A stretch of 64,000 nucleotides of DNA from Flammeovirgaceae bacterium UBA7330 (GTDB taxonomy: Bacteria > Bacteroidota > Bacteroidia > Cytophagales > Cyclobacteriaceae), in contig DKPQ01000017.1 in the NCBI GenBank assembly GCA_002471275.1, forward strand, positions 1-64,000, read 5' to 3'. Of this stretch, positions 18,544 through 27,637 are shown one piece after another. A model generated the notes under the pieces. That model had not been told where the DNA came from and searched no databases. It was given only the letters and a program-made list of their open reading frames with translations. The position numbers and the translations under genes are program-made. Each line of letters starts with the position of its first letter. The stretch's first letter is position 1.

Positions 18544-20175
18544 ATGAAATATATAATTAATAATATCATGTTGCGATCTGTAGTGTTGGTTGGAGTGTTC
18601 TTAATCACACTAACGGGTTGCGAGGATTTTTTGGAAGAAGTTCCAACAAATGCGTATACAGCGGAAGCTGACCTGTCAGGTAGAGAATTTGCTGAACCAA
18701 TTACCTTTGGAGCATATCGACAACTTGCTACCTGGACTGGTGGTGCCAGGGATTGGGGAAATAACTTACCCAATACATTAGAGTTTCCTACAGGTGGGTC
18801 CTATACTGATGAGCCACATGCTCAGTTTGATAAGTATGCAACAAACCAGGTGACTGGTAGCCTGTTGGACAATTTCAATAATCAATGGACAAACTGGTAC
18901 AGAGGTGTTCAGGATGCAAACCTTGCGTTGAGTCTGCTTCCGTCAGTGGAAATATCTGAGACCCTAATGAACCAGTACATGGGTGAAGTAAGGGCTTTGA
19001 GAGCATTTTATTACTTCTGTATTGTTCGATACTGGGGAGATGCCGTATTGATCACAGAGCCTTTGGCCAATGTAGATGAAGCATCATCACCACGCACAAG
19101 TCTTAAGACCATTTACGATGAGGTGATTATTCCTGACCTTGAGTTTGCTTTGAACGTTGTACCGGCTGGTCGTTCGACCAACGGGCGGGTTACTCAGGAT
19201 GTTGTGAGAGCAATTTTAGCTGATGTATACCTAACAGCTTCGGGATACCCTTATCAGGAAGTAGAAACTGATCCTTCAAAAGATTGGTGTGGTACTGGTG
19301 CCTGGACGATGCAAAACTATCCTGTAGGTACTCCAAGTGCTACTGCGTTTTTGCAAAAGGCCAAAACTCAGCTGGATGCTCTTTATGGCAAGTATGCTTT
19401 AGGGACATATGATGATTTGCATGATCCTGCAATGAACAACAAAGGAGAAGCCATATTCCAGGTTCAGTACTCAGTTCAGTATGGAGGTAATAATATCATT
19501 AGGCCTTCCTTACCTCTGCTTAGTGGAATTGCCATTGGAGATGAAAACGGATCATTCACAGTAGCTCAACACTATTATGATTCATATGCCGCTAATGATG
19601 CAAGAGCAGCAGTTTCGGACAACACCTGGCCTTCAGGCATGTTCTTTACCTGGGATACCAAAGCTGATGATATTACTGATACAGTTAGATTCATTCCGCA
19701 TGTGATTAAATATTACGATGCAGCATCAGTAAAATCTACACAAGCTTCCGGACTGAACTGGACGCATTACCGATATGCTGATATTTTGTTGATGCTTACA
19801 GAAGTGAACTGGGCGCTTGGTGCGAGTGCTGCAGAGATCGAAAAAGGAATCAACGAAGTGCGAGACAGAGCTGGTTTAACTCCACTGGATGGAAACACCC
19901 TTACATTAAAGGATATCCTGAGTGAAAGGGCCTGGGAGCTTGTCATGGAAAACAAGATGCTCTGGGATCAACGCAGAACCAGGAAGTGTGTGGTTTATGG
20001 CAACAATGAGATTTCTGCTATCCAGAACTTCATTGGTCATCAGCCAGAGATTTTCAACTTTGCTTTTACAGCACAGCATTTGTTGTCGCCAATACCAGGT
20101 AATGAGATGGCCAATAATGGTGTGATTCAGCAGAATTTTGCCTATTTACCAGTACAGTCTGGAGCAGGTAACTAA
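18544..20175 (+). CDS. SusD/RagB family nutrient-binding lipoprotein (locus 1)
   Basis: This 543-residue surface lipoprotein has a lipobox at about residues 22-26 (LTGCE). The start of the mature protein (EDFLEEVPTNAY) and the helical core (YRGVQDANLAL, RALRAFYYFCIVRYWGD, RYADILLMLTEVNWALG, ERAWELVMENKMLWDQRR) are typical of SusD/RagB. It forms the ligand-binding lid on the SusC barrel encoded just upstream. It is followed after 28 bp by a small lipoprotein gene of the same operon. The substrate cannot be read from the sequence. Confidence 0.95.
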   Translation: MKYIINNIMLRSVVLVGVFLITLTGCEDFLEEVPTNAYTAEADLSGREFAEPITFGAYRQLATWTGGARDWGNNLPNTLEFPTGGSYTDEPHAQFDKYATNQVTGSLLDNFNNQWTNWYRGVQDANLALSLLPSVEISETLMNQYMGEVRALRAFYYFCIVRYWGDAVLITEPLANVDEASSPRTSLKTIYDEVIIPDLEFALNVVPAGRSTNGRVTQDVVRAILADVYLTASGYPYQEVETDPSKDWCGTGAWTMQNYPVGTPSATAFLQKAKTQLDALYGKYALGTYDDLHDPAMNNKGEAIFQVQYSVQYGGNNIIRPSLPLLSGIAIGDENGSFTVAQHYYDSYAANDARAAVSDNTWPSGMFFTWDTKADDITDTVRFIPHVIKYYDAASVKSTQASGLNWTHYRYADILLMLTEVNWALGASAAEIEKGINEVRDRAGLTPLDGNTLTLKDILSERAWELVMENKMLWDQRRTRKCVVYGNNEISAIQNFIGHQPEIFNFAFTAQHLLSPIPGNEMANNGVIQQNFAYLPVQSGAGN

Positions 20176-20203
20176 TTAAATGAAATTGTAAAATCGAAAA
20201 GAT

Positions 20204-20644
20204 ATGAAAACTAAAAATATATTAACAATATCATTGATAGCTTTTGTTCTAATGACCAGCTGTACGGATCAGCCCTATTTTGATATCCCTCGGGATGAAA
20301 ATGGGAATGTGATCTTTACGGAAATTTCTGAGGTCACTGCAACACCAGCAACAGTTGCACAGCCTGACTTCACAGTAAATGGTTATTTTCCAAATGCAAA
20401 ACCAGGAGATGTGATGGTTGCAGAAGTTTTGAAAGCCCAGGTTCCTTCATGGGATCCGGGAGGAGCATTGCAGCTATTGCCTTTAGCAGGCACTAAAAAG
20501 AACGTGACTATAAGCAATAGTTTAGAAGGGTCTGTTACCTACACGAAAACTGAAGCTGGCCTGACCGATGTTGGTGACGCTATTACCGTAGTGTTTTCAG
20601 GTGCGACAGATTCAGGTATCATAGAAGTCAGACTAGAGAATTAA
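20204..20644 (+). CDS. Small lipoprotein following susCD (locus 1)
   Basis: This 146-residue lipoprotein has a lipobox ending at Cys22 (LMTSC). The mature part is short and probably beta-rich, with no recognised catalytic motif (TVNGYFPNAKPGDVMVAEVL). By position (third after SusC and SusD, before a terminator) it is a candidate accessory glycan-binding lipoprotein, but it is much shorter than SusE/SusF. The family is not recognised. Confidence 0.75.
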   Translation: MKTKNILTISLIAFVLMTSCTDQPYFDIPRDENGNVIFTEISEVTATPATVAQPDFTVNGYFPNAKPGDVMVAEVLKAQVPSWDPGGALQLLPLAGTKKNVTISNSLEGSVTYTKTEAGLTDVGDAITVVFSGATDSGIIEVRLEN

Positions 20645-20670
20645 TTTTTAAGCGTTTTATTCTGATAATG

Positions 20671-20703
20671 AGAGGGTGACTTAAATGTTACCCTCTTTTT
20701 TTG
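20671..20703 (+). terminator. Rho-independent terminator closing locus 1
   Basis: AGAGGGTGAC (20671-20680) pairs with GTTACCCTCT (20687-20696) over a 6-nt loop with one G-T pair. A run of about seven Ts follows directly. It ends the SusCD transcript before the DUF1592-family gene. Confidence 0.88.
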
Positions 20704-20790
20704 TTTATCATAACCTCGTCAATACTGGTGTGGTTTCCTTTGACCTTGTGAATTTGGCACAATTGACTTAGTTTTAGAATATTCAAAAGC

Positions 20791-22782
20791 GTGTTGAAAC
20801 ACCCAAAAATTGATGTTGAAGTGCAAAAGCCTGCATCTGTACTCATTCTCTTCTTTTTCATTCAAAGTGTAGCATTTTGTGATGCTGATGATCAGGCACT
20901 ATTTCAAAAAAGTGTCCAACCGATCTTAAAACAACATTGCTACAACTGTCATGGACATGAAAGGTCCAGGGCAGGGATCAACCTGGAGAAGTATGACGAC
21001 CTTACCAGAATCTATAAGGATGGTCAATTATGGCTCAGGGTGCATGAAATCATTGCATCCGGTGAAATGCCACCGAAATCAGAAAAACCACTTAGTAAGG
21101 AACAATATGAGGTTTTGGTTGAAGGTATTAATCAGCTTTTGTCTAGTTCCATAAACATGAAAAACCCTGGGCGAGTCGCCGCACGAAGACTGAGTCATCT
21201 GGAATACCAGTATACCATCAAAGATTTGCTGGGGGTAGACTTTGCTGCCATGGAGTACTTTCCCACAGACGGATCAGGGGGCGGTGGATTCGACAATCAG
21301 GCGCGAACCCTTTTTATGTCTCCGTTAAAACTCGAGCGGTATTACCAGGCCAGTGAAATCATTGTTGATGAGCTTAGGGAGGATCCGGAGTTATGGAGCA
21401 AGATTGTTTCTTTTGAGTTTGAAATTACCATTTGGCAACGGATATCTGAATGGTTCAAATCCATGGTGATCAGTGATTACGAACCCGTAAAGTATGAAGT
21501 GATTGCGGCCAGAAAAGTCATCACACCTATTGCCTCAAAATTTTACAGGAGGTTCCTGAAACCGACAGAGTTAGAAGTTTTGACCGGGCTTTTCGAATCG
21601 ATATATCATGGTATTGACCAAAAGAGCGAGACTGAAAGGTTTAACATAGCCATTTCCCAGGTGCTGCGAGCCATCCTGGTATCCCCAAATTTTCTCTATC
21701 GGCTGGAGCAGGATAGTGAACAAAAAATACCGTATCAAATCAGTGATTTTGAGCTGGCTACCAGACTATCTTACTTTCTGTGGTGCAGTGCTCCGGATGA
21801 AGAGTTGCTCATCCTTGCAAAGAACGAGCAACTGCAGGATTCCACTGTATTGGCAGGGCAGGTGTTGAGGATGTTGGCGGACCAAAAGTCGGAGCGGTTT
21901 ATGGAGACGTTTTCCAGTCAGTGGTTTGGGATACAAAAGCTTATAGGTGATCAGCCGGTGGCTGACCCTGAGCGATACCCTGAGCTCACAGAAGTCCTGA
22001 GAAAAGCCATGTATGATGAGACGGTGACCTATTTTTCCTATGTAGTGAAAGAGGCCAGGAATTTCCTCGAATTGATCAGCGGGAATTATTCCTTCCTCAA
22101 TGAGACGCTGGCTGATCATTATGGGATCCCCAATGTCAAAGGGGATCACCTGAGGATGGTAGCGCTGGATGAAAGCAACAGAGGTGGTCTTTTAGGGATG
22201 GGAAGCATCCTGACAGTGAGTTCTCTGCCTGAAAGGACAAGTCCTGTAATAAGGGGTAAATGGGTGCTTGAGCAGGTACTGGGCACCCCACCACCTCCAC
22301 CACCACCGGGAGCAGGTGAGCTTGAAGATGATGAAGAGGCACATAAAGAGGTTGGCTTGAGAAGACTATTGGAGATCCATCGCTCAAAGCCGGAATGTCA
22401 GTCATGTCACGAAAAGATGGACCCGATTGGTCTTGGACTGGAAAATTTTGATGCCATTGGCCGCTGGAGAACAAGTTACGGAGAAGCACCTATTGACCCA
22501 TCCGGCGTGATGGATACAGGGGAGGCCTTTTCCGGACCAAGTGAATTGAAATCTATTCTTGCAAGTGAAAAGGAAAAGTTTGCCCGGAACCTATCCTTGA
22601 AAATGCTTTCGTATGCCCTGGGAAGATCAGTAGGGTTTAGTGATGAGTCTACTGTCAGAGCTTTGCAGAATTACCTGCTAGAAAATGAATTTGACTCGCA
22701 TGGGTTTCTGATTACCCTGGTGACAAGCTACACTTTTAGAGAAAAGGTGAATGATAAAGAAATAGGTAAAGAATTATTATGA
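20791..22782 (+). CDS. DUF1592-family (planctomycete-type) di-haem exported protein
   Basis: This 663-residue protein starts at a GTG and has an N-terminal signal (LILFFFIQSVAFC). A PSCyt1-type cytochrome domain comes first, with haem motif C50-Y-N-C-H54 and the usual MPP segment. Then follow the family's characteristic blocks: DUF1587 (RRLSHLEYQYTIKDLLGVD), DUF1595, DUF1592, DUF1588 (RTSPVIRGKWVLEQVLGT and a proline run), a second haem motif C536-Q-S-C-H540 and DUF1585 (SYALGRSVGFSDES). Such proteins are very common in Planctomycetes and Verrucomicrobia and less so in Bacteroidota. Their biochemical role is not established; a periplasmic redox function is likely. The stop overlaps the start of the DUF1552 gene, so the two are coupled. 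Confidence 0.92.
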   Translation: MLKHPKIDVEVQKPASVLILFFFIQSVAFCDADDQALFQKSVQPILKQHCYNCHGHERSRAGINLEKYDDLTRIYKDGQLWLRVHEIIASGEMPPKSEKPLSKEQYEVLVEGINQLLSSSINMKNPGRVAARRLSHLEYQYTIKDLLGVDFAAMEYFPTDGSGGGGFDNQARTLFMSPLKLERYYQASEIIVDELREDPELWSKIVSFEFEITIWQRISEWFKSMVISDYEPVKYEVIAARKVITPIASKFYRRFLKPTELEVLTGLFESIYHGIDQKSETERFNIAISQVLRAILVSPNFLYRLEQDSEQKIPYQISDFELATRLSYFLWCSAPDEELLILAKNEQLQDSTVLAGQVLRMLADQKSERFMETFSSQWFGIQKLIGDQPVADPERYPELTEVLRKAMYDETVTYFSYVVKEARNFLELISGNYSFLNETLADHYGIPNVKGDHLRMVALDESNRGGLLGMGSILTVSSLPERTSPVIRGKWVLEQVLGTPPPPPPPGAGELEDDEEAHKEVGLRRLLEIHRSKPECQSCHEKMDPIGLGLENFDAIGRWRTSYGEAPIDPSGVMDTGEAFSGPSELKSILASEKEKFARNLSLKMLSYALGRSVGFSDESTVRALQNYLLENEFDSHGFLITLVTSYTFREKVNDKEIGKELL

Positions 22783-24164
22783 AGAAGAAATGGCACATCT
22801 CAAGACGTAGAATGCTGAAAGGGGTTGGTGCTTGCATAGCACTCCCGTATCTTGAAGCGATGGCTAGCCCGACATTTGGACTGTCGTATGGTCTACCCAA
22901 ACCTGCTGTCAGATCAGCGTTCTTGTTTATGCCCAATGGGGTGCACCCGGATCAATGGACACCACAGGGCTTTGGCAGAGATTTTCAGTTGTCACCCATC
23001 CTTGCTCCACTGGAAAAGTTCAAAAATGACATCCTTGTTTTGGGAGAATTGATGAATAAGAATTCTACTGTGCCTGATTCGGATGGACACTATGCCAAGA
23101 CAGCCAACCTGCTTACCTGTATGCCTATAGCCAAGACCACTGGTGATAACATCGATGTAGGAGGGATCTCTGTAGATCAGCTCATGGCTCAGAGGGTAGG
23201 GGATCAGACCTTGTTCCCTTCGCTGGAGTATGGATTGGACAGGATCAAAACCGGGGTGGATGCCAATGTGGGTTATACCCTTCAGTATGCCTCCAGTATC
23301 TCCTGGAAGTCTCCCACGACCCCACAAAGCAAGGAGATTGAACCCAAACTGGCGTTTGAAAGACTTTTTGCACGGTACGTTCCGGGAAAGAAAGTAAAGG
23401 AAGACCCCTGGAAGAAAAGCATCCTGGATGCTGTGATGGAGGACGCCCAAAACCTATCCAGGAACCTCGGAAGGGCTGATCATGACAAGTTGAATGAGTA
23501 TATGGAATCGATCCGGTCAGTGGAAAAGCGGATTCAAAATGACCAAAACAGGGAGAAGTTTGAATCAAATCTTTCTGCGGATCTGAAAGCCGAGCTCACC
23601 CGCATGGACCAAAGAATTGATGAATATGAGGAAATGTATAGTGGCATCGATGTCACGGAAAAGACCCGATTGATCCTGGATATTATGGCACTGGCATTCT
23701 GGTCCGATGCGACCCGCGTAAGCACGCTCATGTTTGGCAACTCGGTGAGTAATCGAAATTTCAGTTTCCTGGAGGGCGTGGACGGCAATCACCATTCCCT
23801 GTCACATCACCAAAACAATAAGGAGACCATGGAGGCTTATGCCCGCATCAGCCTTTGGCATGTGGAGCAGTATGCCTACTTTTTGAATAAGCTGAAGTCC
23901 TATAAGGAAGGTGACAGTAATTTGCTCGATCAGTCCATGATCATGTTTGCCTCTGGCCTGAGAGACGGCAACAGACATTCCCCCTATGATTTGCCTGTGG
24001 TAGTGGCTGGAAAGGGAGGAGGTAGACTGGCATCAGGACAAAACCTTAAATTCAACAAGGACACTCCTCTGGCGAATCTCTACGTATCTATGTTACAGGG
24101 GATGGATATCGAGGTGGACCGATTTGCTGACAGTACGGGCTCACTATCAGACATCGAAGCATAA
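22779..24164 (+). CDS. DUF1552 family Tat-exported protein
   Basis: This 461-residue protein has a twin-arginine-like signal (SRRRMLKGVGACIALPYLEA). It matches the DUF1552 family, which is almost always encoded next to DUF1592-family genes: FLFMPNGVHPDQWTP, GHYAKTANLLTC, SIDQL-like segment near the middle, and HHSLSHHQNN with MIMFASGLRDGNRHS near the end. The fold resembles the alkaline phosphatase/sulfatase-like DUF1501 group by family knowledge. The ATG overlaps the upstream stop (ATGA). The role is unknown; it probably acts with its partner in the periplasm. Confidence 0.92.
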   Translation: MKKKWHISRRRMLKGVGACIALPYLEAMASPTFGLSYGLPKPAVRSAFLFMPNGVHPDQWTPQGFGRDFQLSPILAPLEKFKNDILVLGELMNKNSTVPDSDGHYAKTANLLTCMPIAKTTGDNIDVGGISVDQLMAQRVGDQTLFPSLEYGLDRIKTGVDANVGYTLQYASSISWKSPTTPQSKEIEPKLAFERLFARYVPGKKVKEDPWKKSILDAVMEDAQNLSRNLGRADHDKLNEYMESIRSVEKRIQNDQNREKFESNLSADLKAELTRMDQRIDEYEEMYSGIDVTEKTRLILDIMALAFWSDATRVSTLMFGNSVSNRNFSFLEGVDGNHHSLSHHQNNKETMEAYARISLWHVEQYAYFLNKLKSYKEGDSNLLDQSMIMFASGLRDGNRHSPYDLPVVVAGKGGGRLASGQNLKFNKDTPLANLYVSMLQGMDIEVDRFADSTGSLSDIEA

Positions 24165-24181
24165 AATTCCTACTACTATTC

Positions 24182-25669
24182 ATGAACACGAAATTTAAAG
24201 TTCTGATCAGGGAAAACACCCGATCTATTGTCATCGCTTTGTGTCTTTTGATGGTTTTCCTGGTGATCATTCCCTTTTTGCCGGTATTCAATGTGCCTGT
24301 TGTGCTGGAATTGGTGGCCCGGTTTCATCCCCTCGTCCTGCATTTCCCCATTGTAGCCATACTACTTGTGGCATTGCTGGAGCTTGGTGATTTTATTAAG
24401 CTGATCAGGCTAAATGATGGCGTGCGAGGTATCCTTATTTCAATTGGTGCATTAACTGCCATTATAGCAATCCTGACTGGCTTCCTGTTATATCAGTCAG
24501 GCGGGTATTCCGGCGAGTTGGTATCCTGGCACTTTTATGGAGGTGTGTTCTCGGGAATCCTGATTTTGATCACAGCGATCGCCTTTTTGTGTTTTTTCAG
24601 GAATCGAAAATTCATGAAACACTATTTAGCCTGTGTGGTGATCACAGTCATGGCAGTCTCAATCACCAGCCATATGGGGGGCTCGCTTACACATGGAGAA
24701 GATTTTCTGACAGAACCTATAGAACGATATCAGGCACTGAAGGAAGCCAACATCAAGACCAAAGAGGAAATGGTGTTGTTTGATGATGTGGTCATGGCAT
24801 TTGTAGATGTGAAGTGCATGAGTTGTCACAACCAAAATAAGATGAAAGGTGGCTACGACATGACCAGCTATGACCAGTTGATGGCAGGAGGCGAAAGTCA
24901 AAGTAGGGCCGTGATAGCGGGAGCACCGGATGCTAGTGAGTTGGTGAAGCGCGTTCTGCTACCAGCAGATCATGAGGACCGGATGCCGCCCAAAGGGAAG
25001 ACCCCATTGACAGAGTTAGAGATCAAGATTCTGACTGGTTGGATCAACCAGGGAGCTTTACCGAACCAAAAAGTAGGTGAAATCCAGGACAGCCTTTTGC
25101 TGGAAAACGTAGAGGCCTACCTGCCCGAGCTAACAGCACACCTCGTCAGACAATATCAAACGGAGCAAGAGCTGGAAAAGATTGAAGAGAAATTGAAAGT
25201 CATAGCATCCGAAATTGGTTTGGAAGTAAAAAGGTACGAAAGCGAGGAGGGCCGTGAGCCCTTTTTCTCTCTTTCCATGACTTTTCCTCCTTCCCATATA
25301 ACCGATGAGAGCCTGAAGAAACTAAGTCCTTATTATGCATATTTCAGGAAAGTATCCATCGTAGGCAGTGAGGTCAGCGATGATGGGCTTTACCTGGTGA
25401 GCAAGATGAAGAATTTAAAGGAGTTATATCTTCAGAAAACAAAAATCGGCTCTGATGGCCTTACTTACCTGACTAAGTTACCGGAGCTGGAAATGCTGAA
25501 TCTATCCTACACCAAAATAGATGATCCGGGTATCATACAGCTTGGCTATTTTCCATCTCTGGCCAGGGTTTATCTGCTTGGCAATGACCTAAGCGATCAG
25601 GTGGTGCAAGCCGCAAAAAAGGCGAACCCAAAGGTGCAGTTGTTACTGGAGGAGGGACCTTATTTTTGA
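24182..25669 (+). CDS. Membrane-bound c-type cytochrome protein with C-terminal leucine-rich repeats
   Basis: This 495-residue protein begins with an N-terminal block of about four or five membrane helices (about residues 15-160). A PSCyt1-type cytochrome segment follows, with haem motif C212-M-S-C-H216, GGYDMTSYDQLMAGGE and EDRMPPKGKTPLTELE. The C-terminal 150 residues contain leucine-rich repeats (LKELYLQKTKIGSDGLTYL and LEMLNLSYTKIDDPGIIQLG). The architecture is common in Planctomycetes and some Bacteroidota. It starts 17 bp after the DUF1552 gene, so the three genes form one operon, probably a periplasmic electron-transfer module tied to an unknown oxidation. Confidence 0.88.
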   Translation: MNTKFKVLIRENTRSIVIALCLLMVFLVIIPFLPVFNVPVVLELVARFHPLVLHFPIVAILLVALLELGDFIKLIRLNDGVRGILISIGALTAIIAILTGFLLYQSGGYSGELVSWHFYGGVFSGILILITAIAFLCFFRNRKFMKHYLACVVITVMAVSITSHMGGSLTHGEDFLTEPIERYQALKEANIKTKEEMVLFDDVVMAFVDVKCMSCHNQNKMKGGYDMTSYDQLMAGGESQSRAVIAGAPDASELVKRVLLPADHEDRMPPKGKTPLTELEIKILTGWINQGALPNQKVGEIQDSLLLENVEAYLPELTAHLVRQYQTEQELEKIEEKLKVIASEIGLEVKRYESEEGREPFFSLSMTFPPSHITDESLKKLSPYYAYFRKVSIVGSEVSDDGLYLVSKMKNLKELYLQKTKIGSDGLTYLTKLPELEMLNLSYTKIDDPGIIQLGYFPSLARVYLLGNDLSDQVVQAAKKANPKVQLLLEEGPYF

Positions 25670-25708
25670 GGGCTAATATTGGCGCTCCATTATCCATTTT
25701 CCGTGGTA

Positions 25709-25966
25709 GGTGTCCTCACCATTGCCGTCAACTTAATAATTATTTACTTAAAACGGTTTACATTTCTAATCCCGAAGGGATGACAGGATTGTAGAAATAT
25801 CGTTAATGTAAGAATAAACTCCGAAGGAGTGACATAATAACACCCCTTCGGGGTTAGGATCTTATGTTCGATCTAGCATCTATAATACTGGCATCCCTTC
25901 GGGATTTATTAAAGATGTAAATTAAATTAAGAATCTTCTTAGGTTGACGGCTATGGTGTCCTCACC
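25709..25966. repeat. Nested inverted-repeat intergenic element
   Basis: Outer arms: CACCATTGCCGTCAAC (25717-25732) and GTTGACGGCTATGGTG (25943-25958) are inverted copies with one mismatch in 16. The 12-mer GGTGTCCTCACC occurs directly at both ends (25709-25720 and 25955-25966). Inside lie AATCCCGAAGGGATG (25769-25783) and its exact inverse CATCCCTTCGGGATT (25892-25906). A third, imperfect pair is at the centre: ACTCCGAAGGAGTG near 25818 and CACCCCTTCGGGGT near 25842. It carries no gene and could be a MITE- or REP-like element. Confidence 0.75.
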
Positions 25967-25975
25967 CACCACCGC

Positions 25976-25996
25976 GAAAAGCAGGTCTTCACCTGC
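25976..25996 (-). terminator. Terminator of the enolase-superfamily gene
   Basis: Read on the reverse strand, GCAGGT-GAAG-ACCTGC (25996 down to 25981) is a perfect 6-bp stem followed by TTTT. It lies 14 bp after the stop codon of the reverse-strand gene. Confidence 0.6.
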
Positions 25997-26009
25997 CATC
26001 AGTAAAAAC

Positions 26010-27305
26010 CTACTTAAAAAAAGGAATCCCCGGCGACGCATACTTCCGCATACCCTCTTCATTGATCTCCACACCAATACCCGGTACATTCTTAACAGGT
26101 ATATGTCCATCTTCCGTCAGCATCGGCCCGTCAAAGGTCACGATCTCATTAAACATTTCATTTTTATGGAAGTAGATCTGCCATTCCAGGATCAGGAAAT
26201 TCGGGACTGCAGCACACACATGCGCTGAGGACATCGCCCCCAGGTAGGAAGCCACCATGTGCGGAGCAAATGGCACATTATAGGTATTGGCCAGGTTAGC
26301 AATTCGTTGCCCTTCACCCAGTCCGCCACACTTTTGGAGGTCAGGCATGATCACATCGACAGCTCCCAATTCGAATGCCTCTCTGAACCCATAAGTCAGG
26401 TACCAGTTTTCGCCCCCACAGATGGGGGTGGTGGTACTGGCCCGGATGCGTGCATAAGATGCAGGAACTTCTGCTGGCACAGGCTCTTCCAGCCACATCA
26501 AATTGTAAGGTTCCAATGCCTTCGCGATTTTCATGCCCGCTGCTTCATCGAAGCGGCCATGGCAATCTACACAGATGTCGATATCGGGGCCTACTGCTTC
26601 TCTTACTGCGGCTATCTGGGCCTCCATACGCCTCAGCTCGGGGATGCTGACACTCCAGTTATAAGGGTCCAGCTTGTTGGGGTCTCCTCGGTCATCGATG
26701 TCAAACTTCACTGCTGTGAAACCATACTTGTCTACATCTTCTTTGGCTCTTCTGCCCATCTCTTCGGGCTCCAGGCGGCTGCCTGCCGTATCGCAATAAA
26801 CACGGATGTTGTCCCGAAACTTTCCTCCAAGCAGCTGGTATACGGGAACACCGAGTGCCTTACCGAGAATATCCCATAATGCGGTCTCAATAGCGGTCAT
26901 CACACAAACATACATGCCAGCCTGTGCACCTTTAAACAGTCCACCTCTCCGCATTTCTTCCTGCAGCCTGTGAATATTCAATGGGTTTTGACCAATCAGG
27001 TGCCTTTGTGCAAGATGGTTCACCACATAATAGGTGCCATACACTCCATCTACCGCCTGGCCATGGCCGACAATGTCCTGGTTGGTGTAGATTTTTACAA
27101 ACAGACTATGTTCACCTCTAATGAAGCCACATTTGATGTCTGTAATTTTAAGGTCTGAAGGTGCAGAGGCTTTTGGTGTCTTTTCTATCGACTCCGCCAG
27201 TCCGTCATATGACGTGGCCAGCATGGCTCCTGATACACCCAGGGCGGCCTTAGAGAAGAAATTACGACGAGAACTTTTTTTAGAAGTGGGTATTTGAGCT
27301 TTCAA
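26010..27305 (-). CDS. Enolase-superfamily sugar-acid dehydratase (mandelate racemase/muconate lactonizing enzyme family)
   Basis: This 431-residue protein has a twin-arginine-like N-terminus (SSRRNFFSKAALGVSGAMLA). The enolase-superfamily capping domain covers about residues 52-165, and the TIM barrel follows. Metal ligands are visible as D247 (ICVDCHGRFD), E273 (WLEEPVPAE) and E299 (CGGENWYL), with AVKFDIDD (K200) and a late APHMVASYLG (H349) as catalytic candidates. The pattern is closest to galactonate/gluconate-type dehydratases; rhamnonate or another sugar acid is equally possible. Its export signal is unusual for a class that normally acts in the cytoplasm. It is divergent from a Tat-type sugar isomerase gene across a 357-bp region with phased repeats, so the two may share control. 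Confidence 0.85.
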   Translation of the reverse strand: MKAQIPTSKKSSRRNFFSKAALGVSGAMLATSYDGLAESIEKTPKASAPSDLKITDIKCGFIRGEHSLFVKIYTNQDIVGHGQAVDGVYGTYYVVNHLAQRHLIGQNPLNIHRLQEEMRRGGLFKGAQAGMYVCVMTAIETALWDILGKALGVPVYQLLGGKFRDNIRVYCDTAGSRLEPEEMGRRAKEDVDKYGFTAVKFDIDDRGDPNKLDPYNWSVSIPELRRMEAQIAAVREAVGPDIDICVDCHGRFDEAAGMKIAKALEPYNLMWLEEPVPAEVPASYARIRASTTTPICGGENWYLTYGFREAFELGAVDVIMPDLQKCGGLGEGQRIANLANTYNVPFAPHMVASYLGAMSSAHVCAAVPNFLILEWQIYFHKNEMFNEIVTFDGPMLTEDGHIPVKNVPGIGVEINEEGMRKYASPGIPFFK

Positions 27306-27502
27306 GATTTTTGGGGTTAGGGTTAATGTATTTCTAAAATACTAAAAAGATTTTGTCCTTTTACGCTTGGGACGTTTTATTCAGGCGCTTATGTAGGAAA
27401 CAAAGCTTTATCCTTCATATCATCCTCCGTAGAAGAGAGAATTAACCCTGATGAAAACCATGCACCAAGCACCTATTTTCACGCATTTAAAATGGGTAGA
27501 AA

Positions 27503-27556
27503 AACCACACGTGATTGGCGGTTCAACCACACGTAGTTCATAACTCAACCACACGT
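27503..27556. repeat. Three AACCACACGT repeats at exact 22-bp spacing
   Basis: AACCACACGT begins at 27503, 27525 and 27547, all in the same direction and each 22 bp apart, about two helical turns. The third is followed by GGTT, so it is nearly palindromic (AACCACACGTGGTT). Phased copies in a divergent promoter region suggest operators for a regulator. No regulator gene is adjacent. Confidence 0.75.
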
Positions 27557-27629
27557 GGTTTATTTATCAACAACTTTTTGCGATTTTAAAGGTATCTAAA
27601 TCCAATCCACTCACTTACCAAAAATCCCA

Positions 27630-27637
27630 TATATTTG
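27630..27637 (+). promoter_or_regulatory. Candidate Bacteroidota -7 element (TATATTTG)
   Basis: TATATTTG matches the Bacteroidota -7 consensus TAnnTTTG, 25 bp before the ATG at 27663. I see no clear -33 TTG at the usual distance, so this is tentative. Confidence 0.3.

Larger units (their letters stand above)
25670..26009. other. 340-bp intergenic region between convergent genes
   Basis: No gene is apparent. The region is filled by the nested inverted-repeat element at 25709-25966 and the terminator of the reverse-strand gene at 25976-25996. Confidence 0.7.

Noticed and set aside
26259..26879. 206-codon forward reading frame antisense to the enolase-superfamily gene
   Set aside because: It lies wholly inside the reverse-strand dehydratase, whose protein shows clear family motifs; the forward product is rich in Cys/His with no recognisable domain.
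27503..27556. AACCACACGT repeats considered as a CRISPR array or a replication origin
   Set aside because: The repeats are 10 bp with 12-bp gaps and there are no cas or replication genes nearby; operators are the simpler reading.
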